Part shown: in pieces, positions 9,106 through 17,260 of the stretch | How the letters are laid out: every line of letters begins with the position of its first letter | How positions within the stretch are numbered: position 1 is the first letter of the stretch | Assembly (NCBI RefSeq): GCF_014529935.1 | Contig: NZ_JACVFC010000001.1 | Location: 1,674,001-1,738,000, forward strand | Length of the DNA stretch: 64,000 nt | Reading direction: 5' to 3' | Source of the DNA: Chitinophaga qingshengii | Lineage (GTDB): Bacteria > Bacteroidota > Bacteroidia > Chitinophagales > Chitinophagaceae | Notes under the pieces: generated by a model | The model's database searches: none | The model's input: the letters and a program-made list of their open reading frames with translations, nothing else | Told to the model about the DNA's origin: nothing | Made by a program: the position numbers and the translations under genes

Positions 9106-10206
9106 ATGTTCAAAGCGTTTACGCTGGGTATTGAAGAAGAATACATGGTCATGGACCCCGGTACCCGGGAACTCCGGTCCCATGAACAAAAGATTGTAGA
9201 GCAGGCACATAAAGTGATCCGTGACCAGGTAAAAGCTGAATTTCATCAGGCGGTAGTGGAAGTAGGCACACAGATATGTGCCAATATCCACGAAGCACGC
9301 GAAGATGTGGCCCTGTTACGCCGCACCATCACACAAATAGCCGGCGATCTGGGCTTTAGCATCGGCGCTTCCGGCACGCACCCTTTCAGTAAATGGGAAA
9401 AACAACTCATCACCGACCATCCCCGTTATTTTGAGATCGTCAACGAAATGCAGGACGCTGCCAGGTCTAACCTGATCTTTGGCCTGCATGTGCACGTGGG
9501 CATGGAAAACCGGGAAATGGCCCTGCATATCGCCAACTCTGTCCGTTATTTTCTGCCGCATATTTTTGCGCTCAGTACCAACTCCCCCTTCTGGGAAGGC
9601 CGTAATACCGGCTTCAAATCCTTCCGAACCAAGGTTTTTGATAAATTCCCCCGTACCGGCATCCCCGATTATTTTGCCAGTATAGAGGAATACGATAACT
9701 ATATCAAACTGCTGGTGAAGACCAACTGTATCGACAATGCCAAAAAGGTATGGTGGGACCTGCGGGTACATCCGTTCTTCAACACTGTGGAATTCCGCAT
9801 CTGCGATGTGCCGATGACCGTTGATGATACCATTACCCTGGCAGCCCTCTTCCAGGCCGTATGCGCCAAAATTTACAAGCTGCGGATGCAGAATCTCAAC
9901 TTCATCATCTACAACCGGGCCCTTGTCAACGAAAACAAATGGCGCGCCTCCCGTTATGGTATCGATGGTAACCTCATCGATTTCGGGAAAGAAATGGAAG
10001 TCAACACACGGTCACTCATATACGAATTACTCGATTTTATTGACGACGTAGTGGATGACCTGGACAGCCGTGACGCCGTGAACGCTACCGCCGCCATCCT
10101 GGAACACGGTACCGGAGCGGACAGACAGCTGAAAGTATACGAACAAACCCAGGACCTCGTAGCCGTAACAGATTACATCCACGGCCAGTTTCTGAAGAAC
10201 TGCTGA
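9106..10206 (+). CDS. Carboxylate-amine ligase, GCS2/YbdK family
   Basis: 366 residues, the full usual length of the glutamate-cysteine ligase type 2 family. It opens with the active-site strand LGIEEEY and carries HVHVGM and the FFNTVEFRICD segment seen in the family. GCS2 enzymes make gamma-glutamyl-type amides with ATP; many YbdK-like members have no firmly known physiological product. Its place between an ATP-grasp ligase and a glutamine amidotransferase suggests one step in stepwise assembly of a small amide or peptide. A TTCGTAATTTCG motif lies about 20 bases before the start. Confidence 0.9.
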   Translation: MFKAFTLGIEEEYMVMDPGTRELRSHEQKIVEQAHKVIRDQVKAEFHQAVVEVGTQICANIHEAREDVALLRRTITQIAGDLGFSIGASGTHPFSKWEKQLITDHPRYFEIVNEMQDAARSNLIFGLHVHVGMENREMALHIANSVRYFLPHIFALSTNSPFWEGRNTGFKSFRTKVFDKFPRTGIPDYFASIEEYDNYIKLLVKTNCIDNAKKVWWDLRVHPFFNTVEFRICDVPMTVDDTITLAALFQAVCAKIYKLRMQNLNFIIYNRALVNENKWRASRYGIDGNLIDFGKEMEVNTRSLIYELLDFIDDVVDDLDSRDAVNATAAILEHGTGADRQLKVYEQTQDLVAVTDYIHGQFLKNC

Positions 10207-10238
10207 GCCGGAATGGCGGATTACACGGCCGTAATTCG

Positions 10239-10246
10239 TAATTTTG
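10239..10246 (+). promoter_or_regulatory. Possible -7 element before the amidotransferase
   Basis: TAATTTTG matches TAnnTTTG exactly and ends five bases before the ATG at 10251, so transcription from it would give an almost leaderless mRNA. No -33 TTTG is seen. It lies within a TTCGTAATTTTG motif that recurs in the window, so it may be a repeat rather than a promoter. Confidence 0.25.
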
Positions 10247-10250
10247 CAGT

Positions 10251-11147
10251 ATGCATCCAATCAAAAACAAGTGGAAAGTAGCAGTGCTGGATATGTATGA
10301 GGGGGTGGCCAATGAGGGCATGCGCTGTATCCGGGAAATACTGGTGCAATATGCAGCGATGCACGCACTGGACCTGCAATTCGATGAATTTGAAGTCAGA
10401 CTGCAACAACAGGTGCCTGATACCTCCTACGATCTCTATATCTCTACCGGCGGCCCCGGTAGCCCTGTAGACAGCGAAGGCAGCGCCTGGGAACAAAAAT
10501 ATTTCGCCCTGATAGAAGATCTGCTGGAATGGAACCGCACGCAGGAACAGAAAAAACCCGCTTTTTTTATCTGTCACTCCTACCAGATCATGTGCCGCTA
10601 TTACCGGCTGGGGAATGTGTGCAAACGTAAATCACCCGCCTTTGGCGTATTTCCGGTACATAAAACCGCCGCCGGCCTTAGTGAGAAAGTATTCAGCGCA
10701 CTACCCGATCCCTTCTTTATCGTAGACAGCCGTAACTGGCAGGTAATAGAACTGGACCATGAACGTATCCACGCCATGGGCGGACAGGTACTGGCCCTGG
10801 AAAAAGAAAGGCCGCATGTACCGCTGGAACGCGCTACCATGGCCATTCGTTTCAATGATCATTTTATCGGTACCCAGTTTCATCCCGAAGCAGATGCGGA
10901 CGGTATGCACATGTACCTACTCCAGGAAGAAAAGAAAAAACAGGTGGTGGATCATCACGGCATAGAAAAATATAACAGCATGCTGGAACAACTGACCGAT
11001 CCGGATAAAATTATGCTGACACATGACCGGTTTATCACCACTTTCCTGGATTATGCCGTTTATGGAGAACTGACAGACAGACTCGCCGCTATTGTGCACC
11101 TGGAAGAAGTACCCGCCCATAACGACGATCAAAACACCTTTTTCTAA
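10251..11147 (+). CDS. Class I glutamine amidotransferase domain protein
   Basis: A 298-residue protein with the GATase1 triad in order: Cys108 in FFICHSYQ, His211 and Glu213 in GTQFHPEAD, and an oxyanion stretch STGGPGSP near residue 66. Such domains cut glutamine to give ammonia for a partner, or hydrolyse gamma-glutamyl bonds. No synthetase domain is fused, so the partner would be a neighbour (GCS2 or one of the ATP-grasp proteins). About 80 residues follow the GATase core and are unassigned. The next gene begins 18 bases after the stop. Confidence 0.85.
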   Translation: MHPIKNKWKVAVLDMYEGVANEGMRCIREILVQYAAMHALDLQFDEFEVRLQQQVPDTSYDLYISTGGPGSPVDSEGSAWEQKYFALIEDLLEWNRTQEQKKPAFFICHSYQIMCRYYRLGNVCKRKSPAFGVFPVHKTAAGLSEKVFSALPDPFFIVDSRNWQVIELDHERIHAMGGQVLALEKERPHVPLERATMAIRFNDHFIGTQFHPEADADGMHMYLLQEEKKKQVVDHHGIEKYNSMLEQLTDPDKIMLTHDRFITTFLDYAVYGELTDRLAAIVHLEEVPAHNDDQNTFF

Positions 11148-11165
11148 TCCGTTTATTCCAATATT

Positions 11166-12362
11166 ATGATACCCGAAGTCAGAAAGGCCTATAATCAACA
11201 GTTTACAGACACCCGCTACCAGCATTTCCTGGAAGGCATTGCTCAGGACGCCGGAATGGCACCCGCTTTCCGCGTAGCTGAAACACCGGTATTTGTACCC
11301 GCCGACCTGACCAACAAATTGATACAGGCCTGTGAAGAAATCGTCAATGTGATCCTGCGGCCCGACTTTAAATCGATTACACAAGACGCCATTCCCGCTG
11401 AACTGAAAGTGCCGCATGAAAATGAACATCCGCACTTCATCGTTATCGATTTTGCCGTATGCCGTGATGAAGCAGGCGCATTATCCCCCCAACTTATTGA
11501 ATTGCAGGGCTTCCCTACCATGTACGCCTTCCAGGATGTGATGGCACGGCAGTTTAAAAACCACTTCAATATCCCCGGTCAGCTAAACAATTTTTTCAAC
11601 GGCATCGATGAAAAGGCCTACTATCAGCTGTTACGCGATGTGATCGTAGGCGATCTGCCACCGGAAGAAGTAGTATTACTGGAGATTAAACCGGAAGAAC
11701 AAAAAACACGCATCGATTTCCACAGCACGGAAAAATATATCGGTATCCGCACGGTATGCCTCACCCGGCTGATACAGGAAGGCAAAAAGCTTTTCTACAT
11801 GCGTGATGGCGTTAAAACACCCATCCAGCGTATTTATAACCGCATCATTTTCGATGACCTGCAAAAACAAGCCGGTCACCTGGAACCACATGTAAACCTC
11901 TTCCAGGACCTCGATGTGGAATGGATCACGCACCCCAACTGGTTTTACCGTATCAGCAAATACACCATGCCTTTTATTCACAGCGAATTTGTGCCTAAAA
12001 GCTGGTTCCTGCACGAAATACCGGTATTACCTACCGACCTGGAAAACTACGTGCTGAAACCCCTGTTCTCCTTTGGCGGTCAGGGTGTGATCATCGACGT
12101 CACCCAGGAAGATATCGATAAAATTAAAGACCCGGAAAACTGGATACTGCAACACAAAGTAAAATATGCCCCTGCCATACAAACGCCTACCGGTCCGGCT
12201 ATTTGCGAAATCCGCATGATGTATATCTGGCCGGACAGCTCTCCACGACCTATTTTAGTGCATAATCTGTCCAGAATCAGTAAAGGGAAGATGATCGGGG
12301 TAGGTTTTAACAGTACAGATACCTGGGTAGGCGGCAGCTGCTGTTTTTTTGAGTTTGCTTAA
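11166..12362 (+). CDS. ATP-grasp-like protein, divergent; last gene of the ligase cluster
   Basis: 398 residues without a family I can name firmly. The C-terminal third shows ATP-grasp features: VLKPLFSFGGQGV (296-308) resembles the lysine and glycine-rich loop, WILQHKV (326-332) the strand that contacts adenine, and EIRMMYIW (348-355) a metal-binding strand. The arrangement recalls circularly permuted or glutathionylspermidine-synthase-like ATP-grasps. The N-terminal half holds PHFIVIDFAVCRDE and LIELQGFPTM, possibly the substrate side. It is tightly linked to the amidotransferase gene and ends the plus-strand run. Confidence 0.65.
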   Translation: MIPEVRKAYNQQFTDTRYQHFLEGIAQDAGMAPAFRVAETPVFVPADLTNKLIQACEEIVNVILRPDFKSITQDAIPAELKVPHENEHPHFIVIDFAVCRDEAGALSPQLIELQGFPTMYAFQDVMARQFKNHFNIPGQLNNFFNGIDEKAYYQLLRDVIVGDLPPEEVVLLEIKPEEQKTRIDFHSTEKYIGIRTVCLTRLIQEGKKLFYMRDGVKTPIQRIYNRIIFDDLQKQAGHLEPHVNLFQDLDVEWITHPNWFYRISKYTMPFIHSEFVPKSWFLHEIPVLPTDLENYVLKPLFSFGGQGVIIDVTQEDIDKIKDPENWILQHKVKYAPAIQTPTGPAICEIRMMYIWPDSSPRPILVHNLSRISKGKMIGVGFNSTDTWVGGSCCFFEFA

Positions 12363-12365
12363 CAC

Positions 12366-13073
12366 TCATTTATTCAGCTCGTGCAACAGAGCAGCTTTAT
12401 CAAACTTTTCACTGTTAATACTCAGTTCTATTGCATCAACCTGTTTTAAATCCGGCATAACTTTAAGCAATGCGGCTTTTTTATCATGTTTGATTTTCTT
12501 GTTGATATAAAACTCATGAAGGCAGAGCTTATCAAGCTGCTTTATTGTGACCAGTTCAGACAGATCCTTCAAGTGAAACATATTAGTCAGCCTTAATTCT
12601 TTTAACCGGTTTAATGCAGAAAAATCAAACAGTGCCGTGGAATTAAGTTCAAATAAAACAATCCTTTCAATATTTGAAAAACCACCTAAAAAGGCCAGGT
12701 CATTGATTTTGGACACCGCCGATATTTCTATGTTTTTTAAGGATGGCAAATAAGGAACAGTCAGATTGTCAATTTTGGAAGTAAACCCCTCCAGTCTGAG
12801 TGAAACCAAAGAAAGGTCCCGGATAAAGTCCAATGTATTAATAGCTCCTTTGCAGCTAATTGTCAGTTCTTCCAGTGATGTACATTGCGATATAGGCGAT
12901 AAATCCTTGACAGCTCCCGAAACCATCAGACTTTTCAAGTGCTTCAGCTGCTGCAAAAATTTCAGGGAAATACTGCTATAGATGTACAGGTTTAACCTGT
13001 CAATTTCATCGATGGGATGGGTCTTTAAAACATCGATATCTTTCGCGCTGTTTATTTCAATATCTACGGTCAT
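12366..13073 (-). CDS. Leucine-rich-repeat protein, cytoplasmic
   Basis: 235 residues with no signal peptide. The middle (about 45-200) reads as irregular leucine-rich repeats of 21-23 residues, of the SDS22/internalin-like kind (for example LEELTISCKG, LVSLRLEGF, LKELRLTNM). Such folds bind other proteins. It is the last gene of a minus-strand run, two bases after the stop of the lipoprotein gene upstream. No catalytic motif is visible. A partner within the same operon is possible but is inference. Confidence 0.7.
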   Translation of the reverse strand: MTVDIEINSAKDIDVLKTHPIDEIDRLNLYIYSSISLKFLQQLKHLKSLMVSGAVKDLSPISQCTSLEELTISCKGAINTLDFIRDLSLVSLRLEGFTSKIDNLTVPYLPSLKNIEISAVSKINDLAFLGGFSNIERIVLFELNSTALFDFSALNRLKELRLTNMFHLKDLSELVTIKQLDKLCLHEFYINKKIKHDKKAALLKVMPDLKQVDAIELSINSEKFDKAALLHELNK

Positions 13074-13075
13074 AA

Positions 13076-13630
13076 CTAATGGGTTTTTCTTATTTCAAAC
13101 CATTCCTGTATGCTATTGTTTGTTTGGTCTCCGGCCACGTAAAGGCTTTTACGGATATTACAAACCCTGCTATCCTTTTGCATTTTTAGTGAAATCCTAT
13201 TTTCATTACCGATGCTCGTATATACGCTATCTGTGAGTATCCATCCGGATTGCAGCAGTTCATTTTTAATCAGGATGGTATCGGTTAAGTCGAAAGTGCT
13301 TTTCAGATAACCGACTTCCTTATTCTCCACTATAAACCATTGGGTATTCTCCACACCTGAATGAATGAGATCCACAGCGGAGGCGATCGTCAAATTGGGA
13401 TCAAAACAGCTATTTGTGGTAGGTGGCGGAAGTGGTACCGGCGGTATGGGTGGTTCTCCTGGTATCGGTATTCCCGCCTCCGTCTGGAATTGATTGGGAT
13501 CAAAGGCTGGCGGGATATCCTGTACTTCTTTTTTTACGGGTAATACTTCCGCTTTTTGAACGACGGCTGGCTTATGCTCCCTGCAACAAACCAGGAGCAG
13601 GGGTAATATGGTTAGTCTTACAAATCTCAT
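13076..13630 (-). CDS. Proline-rich lipoprotein of unknown function
   Basis: 184 residues. The N-terminus (LTILPLLLVCCREH) is a short lipoprotein signal with Cys at 15-16. It is followed by a Pro-rich spacer (PGEPPIPPVPLPPPTT, about 55-70) and a folded C-terminal part of about 110 residues with two cysteines (CFDPN and VCNIRK). I do not recognise the family. Upstream and downstream genes lie within 10 bases, so it is part of the same operon. Confidence 0.65.
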   Translation of the reverse strand: MRFVRLTILPLLLVCCREHKPAVVQKAEVLPVKKEVQDIPPAFDPNQFQTEAGIPIPGEPPIPPVPLPPPTTNSCFDPNLTIASAVDLIHSGVENTQWFIVENKEVGYLKSTFDLTDTILIKNELLQSGWILTDSVYTSIGNENRISLKMQKDSRVCNIRKSLYVAGDQTNNSIQEWFEIRKTH

Positions 13631-13640
13631 CAGGGTAACA

Positions 13641-14027
13641 TCAATTAATCATTTTATGGTTGTATTTACTTTTCAGGAACAACACCAGTTTTTTTGCCGC
13701 CGCAAACATCACTAAACCTAATACCCATCCTGATCCGATACCGAAAGCCACACCTCCCAGGATGGAGCCGTTTAATTGCTTCCATTCCGCTACCGTATTG
13801 ATAAACAGAAAAAAGACAACGGAAACGATCGTACTCCCTACAATCGAAACAGACAGTAAAAAGGCCTTAAATCCTTTACTGACCGACTTTTGTTGCAGGC
13901 CAACCAATACTGAAGCGGAGATAATCCCCCCACTGATTAACAGGATCACCATCGACACAAAAAGTAACGCCAGTACAATACCGATGACCGCTACAATGAC
14001 GAAAACCAGCGCCCCTATTAAAAGCAT
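13641..14027 (-). CDS. Small multi-pass membrane protein
   Basis: 128 residues, almost all hydrophobic, with about four predicted membrane spans (roughly 3-23, 26-46, 58-80, 92-115) and a basic end (KSKYNHKMIN). Family unknown. The start ATG at 14027 is preceded, 16 bases away, by AGGAGG, unusual for Bacteroidota, which seldom rely on such sites. It lies between the lipoprotein gene and the 226-residue membrane-anchored protein in one minus-strand run. Confidence 0.6.
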   Translation of the reverse strand: MLLIGALVFVIVAVIGIVLALLFVSMVILLISGGIISASVLVGLQQKSVSKGFKAFLLSVSIVGSTIVSVVFFLFINTVAEWKQLNGSILGGVAFGIGSGWVLGLVMFAAAKKLVLFLKSKYNHKMIN

Positions 14028-14048
14028 GGCTATTAAAAAATTATCCTC

Positions 14049-14129
14049 CTACCGGTTGACGGTATCCAATAAATACCCGCCTGCAGCCTGGTTCAGCAAT
14101 ATTGTTAATAGATTATTTAATGATGCCAT
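14049..14129 (-). CDS. Possible 26-residue ORF overlapping the end of the next gene
   Basis: An ATG at 14129 opens a frame encoding MASLNNLLTILLNQAAGGYL and six more residues, overlapping the last codons of the 226-residue gene by 17 bases and ending beside AGGAGG. It could be a leader peptide or a small hydrophobic peptide. The only support is its position and its hydrophobic make-up. Confidence 0.25.
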   Translation of the reverse strand: MASLNNLLTILLNQAAGGYLLDTVNR

Positions 14130-14793
14130 TTATTTTAATTAAGGTCTCATTTTTCCACCGGATTCGCTGTTCTTCGCTTGAAAAGCCTTGCGCAGCATTG
14201 ATACTGTCTAATATCTGGCTGGTATGTTTCAACCCAAAGTACTCACCGATATACAATATATCTTCATCCGGTATTTCATATTCCCACCATCTTAAAATTT
14301 CCTGGCAGAAAAGGCCATCCCAGGTAAAACATTCCCCGTCGACATCCACGTCTCCTTCGATATAATAGGTAGTGAAACCTCCCTTCAATGTATCGTAGGC
14401 AAAGATGGTGGCATGCGCATAGGCCAGAATGGGTTTATACCGGTCGATATGATATGCATCCTGCTCATTTTTTTTCAGATCGATAATACTGTAGGGATAA
14501 GTATAATCCTTATCCAGCCGATGTTTTTGCATAACGGCATCGGTGCATTTTTCATCGAACAGATCAAAAACAGAGGGCGGTAAATTTATTTGGGACATCA
14601 ATTCCCTTATGTCTGCTTTGGTTACTCTTTCCATATCGGTATCAAATTCCTGCTGCCATGCCTGGTAATCTTCTCTGGGTCCAAATACAGGACGGGCTTT
14701 TTTCCGTTTTCTTAAAAACAACACCCCAAAAATCAGAAGTGTACTAATGAACACACCCAACAGGGGGTAGATAGATTGTGCCGCCATCAGCAT
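14113..14793 (-). CDS. Membrane-anchored protein of unknown function
   Basis: 226 residues with one N-terminal membrane span (about 8-26) followed by RKRKKAR, so the rest should face the cytoplasm. The soluble part is acidic and rich in aromatics (FTTYYIEGDVDVDGECF, LRWWEYEIPDED). The layout faintly recalls SMI1/KNR4 (SUKH) immunity-type folds, but I cannot show that. It is inside the minus-strand run of small membrane and lipoprotein genes. Confidence 0.6.
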   Translation of the reverse strand: MLMAAQSIYPLLGVFISTLLIFGVLFLRKRKKARPVFGPREDYQAWQQEFDTDMERVTKADIRELMSQINLPPSVFDLFDEKCTDAVMQKHRLDKDYTYPYSIIDLKKNEQDAYHIDRYKPILAYAHATIFAYDTLKGGFTTYYIEGDVDVDGECFTWDGLFCQEILRWWEYEIPDEDILYIGEYFGLKHTSQILDSINAAQGFSSEEQRIRWKNETLIKINGIIK

Positions 14794-14846
14794 TTATAAT
14801 TTAGGGGGAATACAACTGCCTGTGTAAAACAGGCAGTTGTACGATG

Positions 14847-15029
14847 CTAAAAAAATTGTTTCCCTACAATAATGCCATACAGGGCGAACAGAAACAGTAC
14901 CGCTACAGCCAGTAACTGAATGGGCCTGTACCTGAACTCGATACCTTTTTTCATAGCGTATTTGTAATACCCGAAGGTGCCGGCTAAATAGATTCCGGTG
15001 AAGGCTAATACCAGGTAATTAACTCCCAT
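14847..15029 (-). CDS. Small two-span membrane protein
   Basis: 60 residues with two hydrophobic stretches (about 4-22 and 38-56) around a basic loop (YKYAMKKGIEFRYRP). No known family. The spacing to its neighbours on the same strand (about 50 bases each side) fits an operon. Confidence 0.5.
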   Translation of the reverse strand: MGVNYLVLAFTGIYLAGTFGYYKYAMKKGIEFRYRPIQLLAVAVLFLFALYGIIVGKQFF

Positions 15030-15079
15030 AGTTTTTCGTTTGGTTAATGGTTTGTGTTTTTAATTAATAAAGATGTATG

Positions 15080-16243
15080 TTATTTTTTCTGTTGTTCCAG
15101 TGCAACGATCCTTTTTTGCAGATCGATGATATACAGCGTCAGCTCTTCTACTTTCTGCAATAGTTGTTTGTTCATTTCTCCCAGGTCATGGCCATCCTTA
15201 GCTACCTCCGCTGCAGCTGGTATCCCCGGCAGGTGCTGATATTTTTCAATATAGTTTTCTACTTCCTGTAGAGAAGGCAGTGCATAGTTTTTATTGAAAA
15301 CATAGTCGGGCCAGGAATCTGCGGTGGTACTTACTTTTACTCTTTGGGCAAGGACGCTGCCTTTTACCGCCAGCTTTGCCTGGGGATTGATGGTACCGAT
15401 GCCTACGTTACCGTCCACACCAACATGGAAGAGGTTTTCCCAGCCAGCATGATACCCTTTTTCCCAAATCTGCCAGGCCTTACTCATAGGCCGGGCCCCA
15501 TAACCAAGTATACCATTCTGTGTATCTGTTCCCCCGCTATAATTCGAAAATATATCACATTGGGAAGAAGTCGAATCCCTGGTGACAAAAATATAGTCTG
15601 CATTAGGCCTTCCCGTTCCATTAACATTCAGTACACCATTATTGGTCGCTACACCCAGCGAAAGTCCTCCAGCATTGTAAGTAACACCTACTACATCCGT
15701 GAAAGGAAGTTTAAAGAAACGATTGCCATCAAAATCACATTTCAGCCCATAATCAGCGGTGGTAGCCAGAAAGCCGGTCGGCGCCGTAGTGGTTTGACCA
15801 AAGGTACCATCTTCCGGTACCGGACTATAAATCATATGAACTGCCTTTATATACACACCTCCCCATTTGTAATTCGATTTCACCCAAAGTGCATTGTTAA
15901 ACACGTAAAATGTAGCCGCAATTGGATTACCGGAAGTGCAACGAATTTCCATTCCATCAAATCTGTCGGGGGTATTATCCCATTTATCAATCCGGATCAG
16001 GTAAGTTCCCTGAGATACAAAATAATTGGCATCTCCCTGAATAGATAGCTCTATCATAGAACCATATCTATGACCCGGAGCATTTATCTGAGCTATTTTA
16101 TAGTAGTAGAAATCAAAGTTACCACCTTCTACCTGTGTGGGTCCTATAAATTTCCAGGGAACCTCCGTTTGCGCCTGTGAGGCGAACGGGTAAATAAAAA
16201 ACAATAAAATCAGCCAACAGCTTAATAGGTGTACTACTTTCAT
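15080..16243 (-). CDS. Secreted tail-fibre-like protein with conserved coiled-coil end
   Basis: 387 residues from the ATG at 16243, chosen because it opens a clean signal peptide (MKVVHLLSCWLILLFFIYPF, cut near SQA); the frame is open 32 codons further upstream but those residues do not look like a start. The middle is beta-rich. The C-terminal end holds NVGIGTINPQAKLAVKG, then WPDYVF, LPSLQEVENYI, HLPGIP and a final coiled coil (LLQKVEELTLYIIDLQKRI), a module common in Bacteroidota surface and fibre-like proteins. It probably trimerises through the end coil. It may head the minus-strand run that follows. Confidence 0.75.
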   Translation of the reverse strand: MKVVHLLSCWLILLFFIYPFASQAQTEVPWKFIGPTQVEGGNFDFYYYKIAQINAPGHRYGSMIELSIQGDANYFVSQGTYLIRIDKWDNTPDRFDGMEIRCTSGNPIAATFYVFNNALWVKSNYKWGGVYIKAVHMIYSPVPEDGTFGQTTTAPTGFLATTADYGLKCDFDGNRFFKLPFTDVVGVTYNAGGLSLGVATNNGVLNVNGTGRPNADYIFVTRDSTSSQCDIFSNYSGGTDTQNGILGYGARPMSKAWQIWEKGYHAGWENLFHVGVDGNVGIGTINPQAKLAVKGSVLAQRVKVSTTADSWPDYVFNKNYALPSLQEVENYIEKYQHLPGIPAAAEVAKDGHDLGEMNKQLLQKVEELTLYIIDLQKRIVALEQQKK

Positions 16244-16335
16244 AAGTATATCGTTAAATGGTATATCGGAATAAACGGTTAACCTACATAAATTTTCAAA
16301 TAACAGGAAACATAAAAATTCACACACGCTGCTTA

Positions 16336-17061
16336 TCAATGTTTCCTGGAAGGTCGCGATTTTTTGGGCGTAGCGGGGATAATCTCTATCTCTCCAACCA
16401 TTACATCCGGTTTTTTGATGACCAATCCTGTTATAGGCAATTCTTTTTTATAAACAGTTTTTTGGGTTTGTCCTTCAAAGCCGTATGCACCATCTACAAC
16501 TAAAACTATTTCATTACCGGGAAAATTATCCGGAACAATGATACTAAAATTGCCTAGTGAGTCGGTTTCTGCCGACACACGGGTGCCTTTCAATACGATG
16601 TTCATTCCGGCGATAGGGCGACCGGAACGTTCTTCCACCAGCTTCCCTTTTATCTTGTTTTTAATACTATCCTGCTTAGGAAAGGTGGCCCCCTCCGTCC
16701 CAAAGTGATCTTGTAGTTGATATTGGGCCATACCTTCAGCCGGCTTTTCTTTTGCATACAGGAGGGTGGTGGTAGTCAGCAATAATAATCCTGCTGCTGC
16801 TATTTTATGCCAGCGTTTTGTATCCTGTTGCGGATGTACTGAAAGCGCCCTGTTCATTTGCTCATGGCTCATCCTGGCACAAACAGCCTGATCGGTATGA
16901 TTGATAAAGTGAATAATTTCGTCGTCAGTCCATGACGCAAAATCAAAAACATGCCTGGCGCAAACGGAACAGAACTTTCCTTTTTCTGCATCCTCCATAT
17001 TGGCCCAATCCTTTTTCTGACAAGGATTTTTGATTGACAATCGATAGGTTAAACTTTTCAT
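16336..17061 (-). CDS. Cys-motif plus carboxypeptidase-regulatory-like domain protein
   Basis: 241 residues. The N-terminal 70 carry the pattern PCQKKDWANM, FCSVCARHVFDFASW and a third Cys (VCARMSHEQ), found in many Bacteroidota proteins that end in a carboxypeptidase-regulatory-like beta-sandwich. A membrane span lies near residues 83-103, and the beta-sandwich (GKLVEERSGRPIAGMNIVLKG) at about 140-215. The C-terminal tail is basic (KKSRPSRKH). The role is unknown; the N-terminal part may bind metal. It is upstream of, and on the same strand as, the tail-fibre-like gene. Confidence 0.7.
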   Translation of the reverse strand: MKSLTYRLSIKNPCQKKDWANMEDAEKGKFCSVCARHVFDFASWTDDEIIHFINHTDQAVCARMSHEQMNRALSVHPQQDTKRWHKIAAAGLLLLTTTTLLYAKEKPAEGMAQYQLQDHFGTEGATFPKQDSIKNKIKGKLVEERSGRPIAGMNIVLKGTRVSAETDSLGNFSIIVPDNFPGNEIVLVVDGAYGFEGQTQKTVYKKELPITGLVIKKPDVMVGEIEIIPATPKKSRPSRKH

Positions 17062-17260
17062 GAAACGGGATTAACAACACTTATGACCGCAATTTTACGT
17101 TTTTTTTTGAATAAATGCACCTTTTGCTGATGCCTGCCAAAACCCTTTCAGATTTATTTTTTCCGGAAGATACCTATGCACAAATACACTGCGTTACCCC
17201 ATCCTACCTTTACAATAAATATCTAACTTTATATCAATATGTCAACACAATTGCTATCCT

